Source: Bacillus infantis
GTDB lineage: Bacteria > Bacillota > Bacilli > Bacillales > Cytobacillaceae
Length of the DNA stretch: 64,000 bases
Direction: 5' to 3'
NCBI RefSeq assembly: GCF_020171945.1
Contig: NZ_JAIVAP010000006.1
Span: forward strand, 124,001 to 188,000
Positions within the stretch are counted from its first letter, which is position 1; the number at the start of each line of letters is the position of its first letter. Of the stretch, positions 17,010 through 24,991 are shown piece after piece. The notes under the pieces are model-generated. The model worked only from the letters and a program-made list of their open reading frames with translations, was not told where the DNA came from and ran no database searches. Made by a program: the position numbers and the translations under genes.

Positions 17010-17663
17010 TTATGATAGGGGCGAAAGGCCGTTCATCACAAAGCGGATGGTCCGCTCCACTTCTGCTTCATCATCCCATTGAGCCTCGGGGAGGAACAAA
17101 TAGCGGATAGCAAGGTGGCCTATTAAAGAGCTGAAGGTCATCCGCACAATGCTTTTTGGAGGGATGCCGGATATGATCTGGCCCTGCTCCTGATAATATT
17201 CCACAATTTTTGCGAACTGCTGAAAAACCTTTTCGGCAATCTGTTCAATAAATCGTTTCTTCAAATCAGGATGAAAAGGGATTTCCTGTATCAGTATTTT
17301 AACAATCGGCAGGTTTTTCTTTAAAAAGGCTATGCGGTTGTCGAGCAGGGAGCGGAGGAAGTCTTCATAACGGATCGGCCTCTGCTTCAGCACCTGCTCG
17401 ATATCCTGGATGAGGTACGGGGCCACCAGATCGCTCATGATCGGCTCGACAATGGCCAGCAAAAGATACTTTTTCGTTTTATAGTGCCGGAAAATCGTGC
17501 CCTCCGCCACACCTGCCAATTTTGCAATTTCACTCGTCGATGTCGCGGAATAGCCTTTCTCTGAAAACATTTGAATGGCCGCAAGCAGGATGCTTCTCTG
17601 CTTCTCTGTCAGTCCGGCTTGTTCTCCGAATAGATAATAGATCAGGGACTCTTGTTCAGGCAT
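17010..17663 (-). CDS. TetR-family regulator of the adjacent ABC exporter
   Basis: The 217-residue protein has an N-terminal TetR helix-turn-helix (residues 18-65: ILLAAIQMFSEKGYSATSTSEIAKLAG, VAEGTIFRHYKTKKYLL) and a helical ligand domain. It is the third gene of an operon behind an ABC ATPase and an ABC-2 permease (78-bp gap). The promoter of that operon carries two mirrored 18-bp operators, so autoregulation and drug-induced release are likely. AAGGAGTATGTT precedes ATG 17663. Confidence 0.9.
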   Translation of the reverse strand: MPEQESLIYYLFGEQAGLTEKQRSILLAAIQMFSEKGYSATSTSEIAKLAGVAEGTIFRHYKTKKYLLLAIVEPIMSDLVAPYLIQDIEQVLKQRPIRYEDFLRSLLDNRIAFLKKNLPIVKILIQEIPFHPDLKKRFIEQIAEKVFQQFAKIVEYYQEQGQIISGIPPKSIVRMTFSSLIGHLAIRYLFLPEAQWDDEAEVERTIRFVMNGLSPLS

Positions 17664-17741
17664 AACATACTCCTTATACGATAGGTTTTCACCGTGTCTG
17701 ATAAAGCCATTATAATCATATCCGGAGGAAAAGAAAAACAG

Positions 17742-18770
17742 CTAGATTTTGCGGTATCTTTTCAGGGCAAGGACATTGAGCAGTGCAAAGCCGATGGAGA
17801 AGCCGGCCAGAACAAGAAGGTCCGGGTAGATCTCCTCAAAGCCAGTTCCGCGAACCATTACATCCCTTAAAGCATTCGCAGCATAATAGAGCGGTGTCAG
17901 CGGACCGATCCAGCTGAGCCAATTGGAGATCGTCTCCAGGTTGAACAGTCCGGAAAAGAAAATCTGCGGCACGACCGCAAGCGGGATGAACTGGATCATC
18001 TGGAGCTCGTTATTGGCAAAAGCAGATAAAAAGATTCCGAGTGTAAGAGCTGTCAAGGAGAGCAGCAGGACAGTGAGCAGCACATAAAGGAAAGAACCTT
18101 CCATTCTCATATCCAGTACATAAACGGCAAAAGAGGCAATGATGCCTGCCTGGAGCATAGTGAAAATGCCGAAGCCTGCAATATATCCGCCTACGATCTC
18201 CCAGCGCCTTAAAGGACTGGCCAAGAGCCGCTCAAGCGTTCCGGTAGTCCTTTCCCGCAAAAACGAAACCCCTGCGATCAGGAAAACAAAGAAGAAGGTA
18301 AAGAAACCGACCAGAACCGGCCCAAAGTAATCGAATTGTCCCATATCTGGTGAGCCGTGCAGCTGGCTGATCTTCAAGCCGGGCTCCTGGCCGCCAGGCT
18401 GAAGCTGCTTGAAAGCTTCCTGGATTTCCTGTGCCGCTTCCCTGCTTATGCCGGGATCGCTTCCTTCCAGCCTGACCGTTGGTGTCCCATTTTCCATGGA
18501 CAGATAGGCATCCAGTTCTCCTGCCTTCAGGTCAGCTTCTGCCTGCTTAGCTGAATCATATTCCGTCAGGGCTGCATCCTGGAACTCAAGCCTTTCGGAC
18601 CATTCTTGCGGAATGCCGGCCAGCCCGATCTCAGGTTTATAATCTTCACCGTTAAAGACGAGATGCAGCATCGTCAGGATGAGGATCGGAGCGAGGATCA
18701 TCAGTGCCATTGTCCGTTTATCACGTAAAAATTGCCTTAAAATCCTGATAACCAGTGCAGTCAGCCTCAT
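17742..18770 (-). CDS. ABC-2 type permease
   Basis: The 342-residue permease has the ABC-2 layout: one N-terminal helix (about 20-38), a large external domain (about 40-165), then five helices including the conserved FLRERTTGTLERLLASPLRRWE coupling region near residue 190. Its start overlaps the ATPase stop by 4 bp (ATGA). This type exports drugs, antibiotics or lipids; the substrate is unknown. Confidence 0.9.
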   Translation of the reverse strand: MRLTALVIRILRQFLRDKRTMALMILAPILILTMLHLVFNGEDYKPEIGLAGIPQEWSERLEFQDAALTEYDSAKQAEADLKAGELDAYLSMENGTPTVRLEGSDPGISREAAQEIQEAFKQLQPGGQEPGLKISQLHGSPDMGQFDYFGPVLVGFFTFFFVFLIAGVSFLRERTTGTLERLLASPLRRWEIVGGYIAGFGIFTMLQAGIIASFAVYVLDMRMEGSFLYVLLTVLLLSLTALTLGIFLSAFANNELQMIQFIPLAVVPQIFFSGLFNLETISNWLSWIGPLTPLYYAANALRDVMVRGTGFEEIYPDLLVLAGFSIGFALLNVLALKRYRKI

Positions 18771-19498
18771 TGCTGATCACCCCCATAGGCCAGAAAGGCT
18801 TCTTCAATCGTGCTTGCATCCTTATCCGCTTTTAACTGTGCCGGGCTGCCGGACGCAATCAGTCTGCCATCCCGCAGCAGCCCGAGCCTGTCGCATTTTT
18901 CTGCTTCATCCATGACATGGGTGGTGATGATCAGTGTCTTTCCTTTCAGCTTCAACTCCTGAAAGGCAGACCAGATGCTCTGGCGCAAAACGGGATCGAT
19001 TCCGACCGTCGGTTCATCAAGAATCAGGAGCTCCGGTTCATGAAGAAGGGAGATGGCAAGCGACAGCCGTCGTTTCATCCCGCGGGAATAGTTGGAGACA
19101 AGCTTATCCATATGCTCAGATAACCCGACAACCTGCATGGATTCCTGCATCCGCTCTTTTTTACGGATCCCCTTCAGGCCGTATAAGGAAGCAAAAAAGC
19201 TGAGGTTCTCTGCAGCAGTCAGCTCGCCGTAAAGAGCGTCTGATTGGGCCATATAGCCGATCCTCTCCAGAAGGCTTAGAGATGGAACCTTTTCGCCAAA
19301 TATCATGATGTCCCCGGCATTGGGGATATCCAGACCGGCAATTTGTTTGATCAGGGTGGTTTTGCCTGCACCAGAGGGTCCGAGCAGCCCATAGATTTCC
19401 CCTTTGTGAATAGTCAGGCTGAGGCCTGTGAGAACATCCTGGCTTCCGAATCTCCTGCTGACATCTTTAATTGAAACGAGTGGAGATTGACTATGCAT
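18767..19498 (-). CDS. ABC transporter ATP-binding protein
   Basis: The 243-residue ATPase shows Walker A GPSGAGKTTLI (about residue 42), the MAQSDALYGELTAAENL Q-loop region, signature YSRGMKRRLSLA, Walker B LLILDEPTVGIDP and an H-loop TTHVMDE. ATG 19498 is chosen because AGAGGTGATT is correctly spaced; the frame is open for 28 codons upstream but those codons would run over the promoter and operators. It is the first gene of the ATPase-permease-TetR operon. Confidence 0.92.
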   Translation of the reverse strand: MHSQSPLVSIKDVSRRFGSQDVLTGLSLTIHKGEIYGLLGPSGAGKTTLIKQIAGLDIPNAGDIMIFGEKVPSLSLLERIGYMAQSDALYGELTAAENLSFFASLYGLKGIRKKERMQESMQVVGLSEHMDKLVSNYSRGMKRRLSLAISLLHEPELLILDEPTVGIDPVLRQSIWSAFQELKLKGKTLIITTHVMDEAEKCDRLGLLRDGRLIASGSPAQLKADKDASTIEEAFLAYGGDQQ

Positions 19499-19520
19499 GA
19501 AAAAATCACCTCTTACAATT

Positions 19521-19587
19521 AGTGAGTGATTACTCACTTTTATAGTAAGGGGTTTATGCGGCTTTGTAAAGTGAGTAATCACTCACA
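19521..19587 (-). promoter_or_regulatory. Promoter bracketed by two mirrored TetR operators
   Basis: On the minus strand TTTACA (19565-19570) and TACTAT (19542-19547) are 17 bp apart. The palindrome AGTGAGTAATCACTCACT lies on one side (19521-19538) and its reverse-complement twin at 19570-19587 overlaps the -35 edge. Together they bracket the promoter of the ABC-TetR operon, and the start codon is 23 bp beyond the inner operator. Confidence 0.85.
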
Positions 19588-19674
19588 AATTATGTAAATT
19601 AATACCTGACTCATATCCCTCAAAAAGGTATAATGTTTTTTGTACCAGCAAATCTTTTAAACGGGGTGCAGAAT

Positions 19675-20118
19675 ATGGCTGATTTTAAATCAACTGTCAT
19701 TATAAGAAGACCAGTAGCAGAAGTTTTCCAGTACGCCACCAACCCGGACAACGCGCCTGAAATCATGCCGAATGTCGTCAAGATGGAAAAGGCCACGGAC
19801 GGTCCGATCGGGCCTTCGACGAAATTCATTGAAACAAGGATGATCAGGGGCAAGAAGGTCAAGGCTGAAATTGAATATACACAATTTGAACAGGACAAGT
19901 CCTATACAGCAAAAAGCAATTCCAACGGGCTGGTTGTCACGTATGATTATACATTCACGGAAATTGATGAAGGCACCCAGGTGGAGCTTGAGGCCAATAT
20001 CCATACATCCGGCTTCATCATGTCCCTGACGAAGCCAATGCTTGTAAAGATAATTAAGAAAGAAGATGGCAGACAGCTGTCCTATCTGAAGCAGATGCTG
20101 CAGGGAGATGAAGATTAA
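19675..20118 (+). CDS. SRPBCC (START-like) family protein
   Basis: The 147-residue protein has the SRPBCC/polyketide-cyclase helix-grip pattern: VIIRRPVAEVFQYATNPDNAPEIMPNV at the N terminus, alternating strands (TKFIETRMIRGKKVKAEIEYTQF), and a long C-terminal helix. Such proteins bind hydrophobic ligands; no ligand is implied here. ATG 19675 has GGGGTG upstream, and the upstream in-frame ATG 19633 lacks one. It is divergent from the ABC operon. Confidence 0.8.
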   Translation: MADFKSTVIIRRPVAEVFQYATNPDNAPEIMPNVVKMEKATDGPIGPSTKFIETRMIRGKKVKAEIEYTQFEQDKSYTAKSNSNGLVVTYDYTFTEIDEGTQVELEANIHTSGFIMSLTKPMLVKIIKKEDGRQLSYLKQMLQGDED

Positions 20119-20146
20119 AAAAAGAGCCCGGGGGGCTCTTTTTTTT
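20118..20146. terminator. Bidirectional terminator
   Basis: AAAAAAGAGCC and GGCTCTTTTTTTT pair around a C/G-rich loop, between the SRPBCC gene and convergent bshB2. Confidence 0.85.
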
Positions 20147-20188
20147 ATGGATATGGTGCCCTCTTGCTAAAGAAGGCCGCATCATATT

Positions 20189-20854
20189 TTAAAATTTATA
20201 TGTCCAGAACCGCTCATTCTGGATCCAGGCTGTAGCCTGAGGGTCTTTATTTTTCAGCTTTTCCTCGGTTTGGGCAGCCATCAGCTGCGTCTGGGAAAGG
20301 TGCGCTTTAATCGCTGCCAGCTTCTGGTCGACGACTGCACTGACATCATTTAGGATATCCGCTTCGCCAAGTTCATCGACACAGTTATTGGAAAATGCCA
20401 CACAATGCAGCTTCGGCCGATCCTGCTCAGGCAGGCGTTCAAGCGCTCTTACAACAGCAGCCCCTGTTGCATCATGGTCAGGGTGAACCGAGTATCCCGG
20501 ATAAAAGGAGATGACCAGCGACGGATTCACTTCTTCCACAATGGAGAAAAGGTGGTCGGTGAGCAGTTTTTCATCCTCAAATTCAATTGTTTTGTCACGA
20601 TACCCGAGCATACGCAAATCCTGGATCCCCAGGACGCGGGCGGCCTCCTTCAATTCTTTGCGGCGAATCAGCGGCAGACTCTCCCTCGTTGCAAAAGGAG
20701 GGTTCCCCAGATTGCGCCCCATCTGGCCAAGCGTCAGGCATGCATATGTAACAGGGGTCCCGCTGTTGACATGGGAAGCAATCGTTCCTGACACGCCAAA
20801 CGCTTCATCATCCGGGTGCGGGAAAATGACGAGTACATGTCTTTCCTTTTCCAT
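20189..20854 (-). CDS. bshB2: Bacillithiol biosynthesis deacetylase BshB2
   Basis: This 221-residue LmbE/PIG-L deacetylase carries the zinc motif HPDDEAFG (residues 12-19) and the later HPDHDATG. It removes the acetyl group from GlcNAc-malate in bacillithiol synthesis, and such enzymes may also act on bacillithiol conjugates. It is the YojG-type paralogue, recognised by sequence and by its partner yojF just upstream (21-bp gap). AAAGGAG precedes the ATG. Confidence 0.9.
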   Translation of the reverse strand: MEKERHVLVIFPHPDDEAFGVSGTIASHVNSGTPVTYACLTLGQMGRNLGNPPFATRESLPLIRRKELKEAARVLGIQDLRMLGYRDKTIEFEDEKLLTDHLFSIVEEVNPSLVISFYPGYSVHPDHDATGAAVVRALERLPEQDRPKLHCVAFSNNCVDELGEADILNDVSAVVDQKLAAIKAHLSQTQLMAAQTEEKLKNKDPQATAWIQNERFWTYKF

Positions 20855-20875
20855 TAGCTATTTCTCCTTTCACAT

Positions 20876-21223
20876 TTATTCAAACGGAGTCTCACTGATC
20901 TGCAGCGCCACAGCAAGCTTTCCGCCATTATCATGGCCAGCCATCAGCAGGCGGCCGATTTCATCAACTTCAAAGTGGGTGATCCCCTCTGCATACACCC
21001 AGCCAAATTCCATTTTCAGTCCGACTCTGAACGGGCCGTCCCCGGTGATTTTCCCGAGTTCATATTTGAGGGAAGCGTTGCGGATATAGGCTCCGGCAGA
21101 GAAGAAGGACTCATCGAAGTGGGATGCGTACGCCCCATTCGTTGTTTCGAGGTGGACAAAGACATTCTTCCCGGCAAGCCGGCTGATTTCCTTTTGCACC
21201 TCTTCTTTTATGACAGGCTTCAT
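20876..21223 (-). CDS. yojF: YojF family protein (DUF1806)
   Basis: The 115-residue protein matches YojF/DUF1806, which is typically encoded next to bshB2. No catalytic motif is evident; it shows a mixed beta pattern (FRVGLKMEFGWVYAEGITHFEVD). ATG 21223 follows AAAGGAGGC; a start 21 bp upstream would bury that ribosome site. It forms a two-gene operon with bshB2. Molecular function is unknown. Confidence 0.88.
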   Translation of the reverse strand: MKPVIKEEVQKEISRLAGKNVFVHLETTNGAYASHFDESFFSAGAYIRNASLKYELGKITGDGPFRVGLKMEFGWVYAEGITHFEVDEIGRLLMAGHDNGGKLAVALQISETPFE

Positions 21224-21278
21224 ATATATGCCTCCTTTCAGCACAATGCTGCTGTTCCTTGAATGAGATTATTTTACT

Positions 21279-21319
21279 AAAAAAGGAATGGAAAAGCGAA
21301 ATCGGCGCTTCCACATTCC
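21279..21319 (-). terminator. Terminator of pdxK
   Basis: On the minus strand GGAATGTGGAAGCGC pairs imperfectly with GCGCTTTTCCATTCC-like sequence around a short loop, followed by TTTTTT. Confidence 0.7.
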
Positions 21320-21350
21320 TTTTAGGCAGCGGCAGGTTTATCCTCCGCTA

Positions 21351-22187
21351 TCAGATTTTACGGCCTTCAGCTTTTTCGATTGAGCCATTGCTGCGGTATG
21401 CCCCATGCATCGTAGGACCCACATATTCGTTCAGACGGAAACCATGGCGGATTGCTTCCGTGATGAAGGATTTCGCGATTTCGACAGCTTCTGTCACGCT
21501 ATGGCCCTTCGCAAGTCCTGCTGTTACTGCAGATGAATAGGTGCAGCCGGCCCCATGCGTATAAACAGTATCAATCAGCTCGTTTTCAAATAGGATAAAG
21601 TCTTTTCCGTCGTACAGGAGGTCAGCCGCTTTTTCATGCTTCAGCTTGCTGCCGCCTTTGATCAATACAAACTTTGCACCCATATCATGAATTTTGGCTG
21701 CTGCTTCCTTCATATCATCAATGGTGCGGATAGGCCCGGTCTGCGCCAGCTGCCATGCTTCAAACAGGTTCGGTGTCACCACTGTTGCCCGCGGCAAAAG
21801 GAGCTCCCTCATTGCGTCAGTGGTTTCAGGGTTCAATACTTCATCTTCCCCCTTGCAGACCATCACAGGGTCAATGACCGTGTTGCTCAATTTATTTTCA
21901 TCCATTACCTTTGCCGCCAGCTCAATGATTTCCACCGTTCCGAGCATGCCTGTCTTCATGGCATCGATGCCGACAGAAAGGATGGTTTCAAGCTGCGCCT
22001 TCAGCGTTTCGATTGGCAGCGGATGTACATGATGATGCCAATGGTCTTTCGGATCCATCGTGACAATGGTTGTCAGGGCAGTCATCCCGTACACGCCAAG
22101 CTCCTGGAATGTTTTAAGATCTGCCTGGATGCCTGCTCCTCCGCTAGTATCCGATCCAGCAATCGTAAGTACTTTCTTCATAGTCAT
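21351..22187 (-). CDS. pdxK: Pyridoxine kinase PdxK (ThiD-like)
   Basis: The 278-residue ribokinase-fold enzyme starts with the ThiD/PdxK signature TIAGSDTSGGAGIQADLKTF, has VIDPVMVCKG near residue 105 and ends with the anion hole DTVYTHGAGCTYSSA. It agrees closely with B. subtilis PdxK, which phosphorylates pyridoxine, pyridoxal and hydroxymethylpyrimidine for vitamin B6 salvage. ATG 22187 lies 8 nt after GGGAGG; the frame is open for 64 codons upstream but without a ribosome site. Confidence 0.92.
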   Translation of the reverse strand: MTMKKVLTIAGSDTSGGAGIQADLKTFQELGVYGMTALTTIVTMDPKDHWHHHVHPLPIETLKAQLETILSVGIDAMKTGMLGTVEIIELAAKVMDENKLSNTVIDPVMVCKGEDEVLNPETTDAMRELLLPRATVVTPNLFEAWQLAQTGPIRTIDDMKEAAAKIHDMGAKFVLIKGGSKLKHEKAADLLYDGKDFILFENELIDTVYTHGAGCTYSSAVTAGLAKGHSVTEAVEIAKSFITEAIRHGFRLNEYVGPTMHGAYRSNGSIEKAEGRKI

Positions 22188-22335
22188 GTCATGCGCCTCC
22201 CATTTTATTGTTCTAATTATGATTATAACAATATTATATCTCAGTACAATTGGAACGAATTGCAGTGACCCCTTTTCTTTTCGCCAAAATTTACCTATGA
22301 TAAAAACAGAAATAGCAGATTGAGCGGTGATAAAG

Positions 22336-23007
22336 ATGAAGAACATTCTATATATCGAAGACGATAAAGAAATCGGCAAATGGACGAAAGATTATCTCCT
22401 TGAAAAAGGCTACTCGGTCGACTGGCTGCAGTCAGGGGAGGGAGCAGCCCAGGCAGCTGCCCGGGCCGACCTGGTCATCCTCGATGTGATGCTGCCCGGG
22501 CTTGACGGTTTTACGGTCGGCCAGCGCCTGAAGAAGGATGTCCCAGGGATCCCTATCCTGATGCTGTCGGCCCGGACGGCAGTCGATGATAAGCTGCAGG
22601 GCCTGCAGTTTGCCGATGATTACCTGACAAAGCCATTTCATCCGGAAGAACTGGCGGCAAGGATCGATGTGCTGCTCCGAAGATACGGGAAACCGGAACA
22701 GAGCCAGCTTCGGCTTCGCCATCTCGAAGTCAGCCTTGGGGAAAACCGGATCATTGATACAAGAAGCGGCGAAGAAATCATCCTGACCGGCAAGCAGCAT
22801 CAAATCTTCATGTACATGCTCCGTCATCCTAACCAGATTCTCACAAAAGAGCAGATTTTTGAGGCAGTCTGGGGAGAGCACTATATTGACGGAGATAAAA
22901 CCTTGATGGTCCACATCCGCTACCTGCGCGAAAAAATCGAAGAAAATCCGGGCTCGCCTGCCATCCTTGAAACCATCCGGGGCATCGGCTACAGGGTGAA
23001 ACAATGA
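22336..23007 (+). CDS. OmpR-family response regulator
   Basis: The 223-residue protein has a receiver domain (acidic pair EDD near residue 8, phosphoacceptor in DLVILDVMLPG near residue 50, TKPF lysine near 101) and a winged-helix DNA-binding domain (about 130-222, ending IRGIGYRVKQ). The usual GLELGADDY loop before the lysine reads GLQFADDY, one residue short. ATG 22336 has GGTGA upstream. It overlaps the kinase start by 4 bp, and the pair precedes a LanFEG-type transporter that it probably controls. Confidence 0.92.
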   Translation: MKNILYIEDDKEIGKWTKDYLLEKGYSVDWLQSGEGAAQAAARADLVILDVMLPGLDGFTVGQRLKKDVPGIPILMLSARTAVDDKLQGLQFADDYLTKPFHPEELAARIDVLLRRYGKPEQSQLRLRHLEVSLGENRIIDTRSGEEIILTGKQHQIFMYMLRHPNQILTKEQIFEAVWGEHYIDGDKTLMVHIRYLREKIEENPGSPAILETIRGIGYRVKQ

Positions 23008-24383
23008 AGCCAAAATCGCTGCAGGGCAAGTATCTGCTCATCATCCTGCTGGCACTGGTGCTGATGCCGATCACTTTTCCGCTCGTTTCAGTATTATTCC
23101 ATATCCCATTTTCCATGCAGGAGCATGACCCGAATCTCTACGAAGACAGCAAAGGCCTTGAATCGATGTGGAAAAAAGAAGGGGAGAAGCTCGGCGGAAA
23201 AACGGATGAAGAAATCAGCGAAAGACTCTTGGAGCTGAAGCAGAAATACAGCAAGGCAAGCGTCTTCTGGGTTGACGAACAGGGGAGCACAAAGCTGAAG
23301 CTTCCTGAGCAAATGAACATCCCTGCCCAGTGGGACCCGCTGTACACTATAGATTTCATGAAAACTAACCGGGGACTTGAAGCTGATCCTTATACTGTCG
23401 TTTCGTTCATCGGGTCCGGGAAATCAGAAGGGTTCATGGTCATCCAGGTGCCGCGGGGAGAAATGGACACAGAATGGGAGAAAGTAAGCAGAAGCTATGA
23501 CTATTATTATCTGATTGCCACCTTTGGGGTGCTGGGATTGTTCCTGTTTGTGTCCTGGATTTTCTTTTACAGAATCCGCCAAAGGCTGCTCCGTCTCCAG
23601 GAGGCAATGGACAAGCCTGCTGAAGGCGGAATCCCCCTGCCGATCGCCATTGAAAAGAAGGATGAAATCGGCCAGCTGGAAGGGGCTTTTAACCGGATGA
23701 TCGACCAGCTTGAAACAGGCAGGCAGCGGGAGCGGGAAGAAGAAGAGCTCAGGCGCCAGCTGATCGCCAATCTGTCCCATGACCTCAGAACGCCGCTGAC
23801 AACAATCAGGGGCCATGCCTACTCTTTGAAAAAAGAAATCACTTCCGAAAAAGGGCAGGAATCTCTCGAACTCATTGACAATAAAATCAGCTATCTGGGC
23901 CAGCTGATCGAAAACCTGCTTTCCTATACACTATTAACCTCCGGCAAGTATCCATACAATCCGGAAAAAACCGATATCGTCCGGCTCGTAAAAACCTCGG
24001 CAGCCGCATGGTATCCTGTTTTTGAAAATGAAGGCCTTGAGCTTGATATTGAGCTGCCGGACAAGAGCATCTACTGGCACATAGACGGGCAATGGATGAA
24101 CCGCATCCTCGATAATCTGTTTCAGAATATCCTCCGGCACGCCGCCCAGGGCAGATATGCCGGCGTCCTGCTTGATGCGGAGAAGGAAACCCTTATGATT
24201 AAGGATAAAGGTCCGGGAATGACAGGCGAGTCGGCTGGAAAAGGCGCCGGCATCGGGCTTTCTATTGCTGCTCTCATGCTGAAGGAGATGGATTTTGACC
24301 TTCAAATTAACAGCAGCAGCGGCGGGACGGAGATGGTGATTGGGAGGAAGGGGGATTCGGGAATAGGGCATAAGGATGGATAA
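23004..24383 (+). CDS. Sensor histidine kinase
   Basis: The 459-residue kinase has two membrane helices (about 11-33 and 168-190) enclosing an external sensor of about 130 residues. A HAMP segment follows (195-250), then HisKA with LIANLSHDLRTPLTTI (His near 258) and an HATPase domain (N-box DNLFQNILRHA, DKGPGM, GAGIGLSI). It is translationally coupled to its response regulator by an ATGA overlap. The large extracellular loop separates it from the intramembrane-sensing BceS kinases, so it probably senses its ligand outside the cell. Confidence 0.92.
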   Translation: MKPKSLQGKYLLIILLALVLMPITFPLVSVLFHIPFSMQEHDPNLYEDSKGLESMWKKEGEKLGGKTDEEISERLLELKQKYSKASVFWVDEQGSTKLKLPEQMNIPAQWDPLYTIDFMKTNRGLEADPYTVVSFIGSGKSEGFMVIQVPRGEMDTEWEKVSRSYDYYYLIATFGVLGLFLFVSWIFFYRIRQRLLRLQEAMDKPAEGGIPLPIAIEKKDEIGQLEGAFNRMIDQLETGRQREREEEELRRQLIANLSHDLRTPLTTIRGHAYSLKKEITSEKGQESLELIDNKISYLGQLIENLLSYTLLTSGKYPYNPEKTDIVRLVKTSAAAWYPVFENEGLELDIELPDKSIYWHIDGQWMNRILDNLFQNILRHAAQGRYAGVLLDAEKETLMIKDKGPGMTGESAGKGAGIGLSIAALMLKEMDFDLQINSSSGGTEMVIGRKGDSGIGHKDG

Positions 24384-24391
24384 ATATTGTG

Positions 24392-24426
24392 GAGGGTTCG
24401 GATGATTTCATCTGGACTCTTTTTTT
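24392..24426 (+). terminator. Terminator after the two-component genes
   Basis: GAGGGTTCGGATGA pairs imperfectly with TCATCTGGACTC around a 2-nt loop region, followed by TTTTTTT. Confidence 0.75.
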
Positions 24427-24494
24427 CGAATTGAGTAAAAAGACTAGAATAAAATTTTGAGGCGATAAGGAAACAATACAAATTTAAAAACCCT

Positions 24495-24623
24495 GTTGAT
24501 TGCAGTGGAAGGCACGCAGACTCCTGCGGGAGATAGCGGAAATGTTGAGACCCCACAGCGCGTAAGCGCGAGGAGGCTCAACTTCGCCCGGCGGAAAGCG
24601 AAGTGCCTGGAACGGAAATCAAC
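24495..24623 (+). repeat. ~128-bp palindromic intergenic element, copy A
   Basis: The element starts GTTGATTGCAGTGGAAGGCAC-like and ends GTGCCTGGAACGGAAATCAAC-like. The two 21-bp ends are inverted repeats with 16 matches. The body contains GACTCCTGCGGGA, GAGACCCC and GGAGGCTCA landmarks. Copies lie at 47708-47835 (same orientation) and 27428-27615 (reverse, longer). No coding gene is supported inside. Confidence 0.75.
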
Positions 24624-24700
24624 GGACGAAGTCCGAAGAGATAAAAATATTAATAAAGGGTCAGCTGATTTTTTACTGAAATGGTAATAAATGTATAATA

Positions 24701-24805
24701 TGTAGAATAATCAAAAAAGTATGTAGAATCTTTTGGTTTTTATGTAGAATCATTGAAAATTTATGTAGAAAAACGCCGAATTTAGGTAGAATTAGCCGGA
24801 ATTCA
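24701..24805. repeat. Five-unit 21-bp tandem repeat, locus 1
   Basis: The units start at 24701, 24722, 24743, 24764 and 24785, an exact 21-bp period. The core is TGTAGAA or GGTAGAA, and the last units end in CCGAATTT or CCGGAATTC. The array at 36867-36971 has the same core, period and unit number. Nothing else was recognised in the 608-bp gap 24384-24991 apart from this, the palindromic element and the terminator. Confidence 0.8.
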
Positions 24806-24991
24806 TGCTGTGGACACTACCGGGTTCTAAGACAGCTAGACTTTTTCAACCAAAAATACCTCACCCCTTCCCAAAACCAGTCAAAAATCAGGTAGGCATG
24901 CTAATTTCCCCCCCTTTTTTAAACCAAATTTAAACTTCCCCCCACCTCCAGCTTAACCTTCACGGGATAAGATGGTTCCGAGGTGAAGAAA

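Noticed and set aside
21636-22268. 210-codon plus-strand frame opposite pdxK
   Set aside because: pdxK is certain from its motifs; the antisense frame is rich in Cys and His without a pattern.
24496-24687. Small open frame in palindromic element copy A
   Set aside because: It lies wholly in a repeated non-coding palindrome and is not kept open in copy C.
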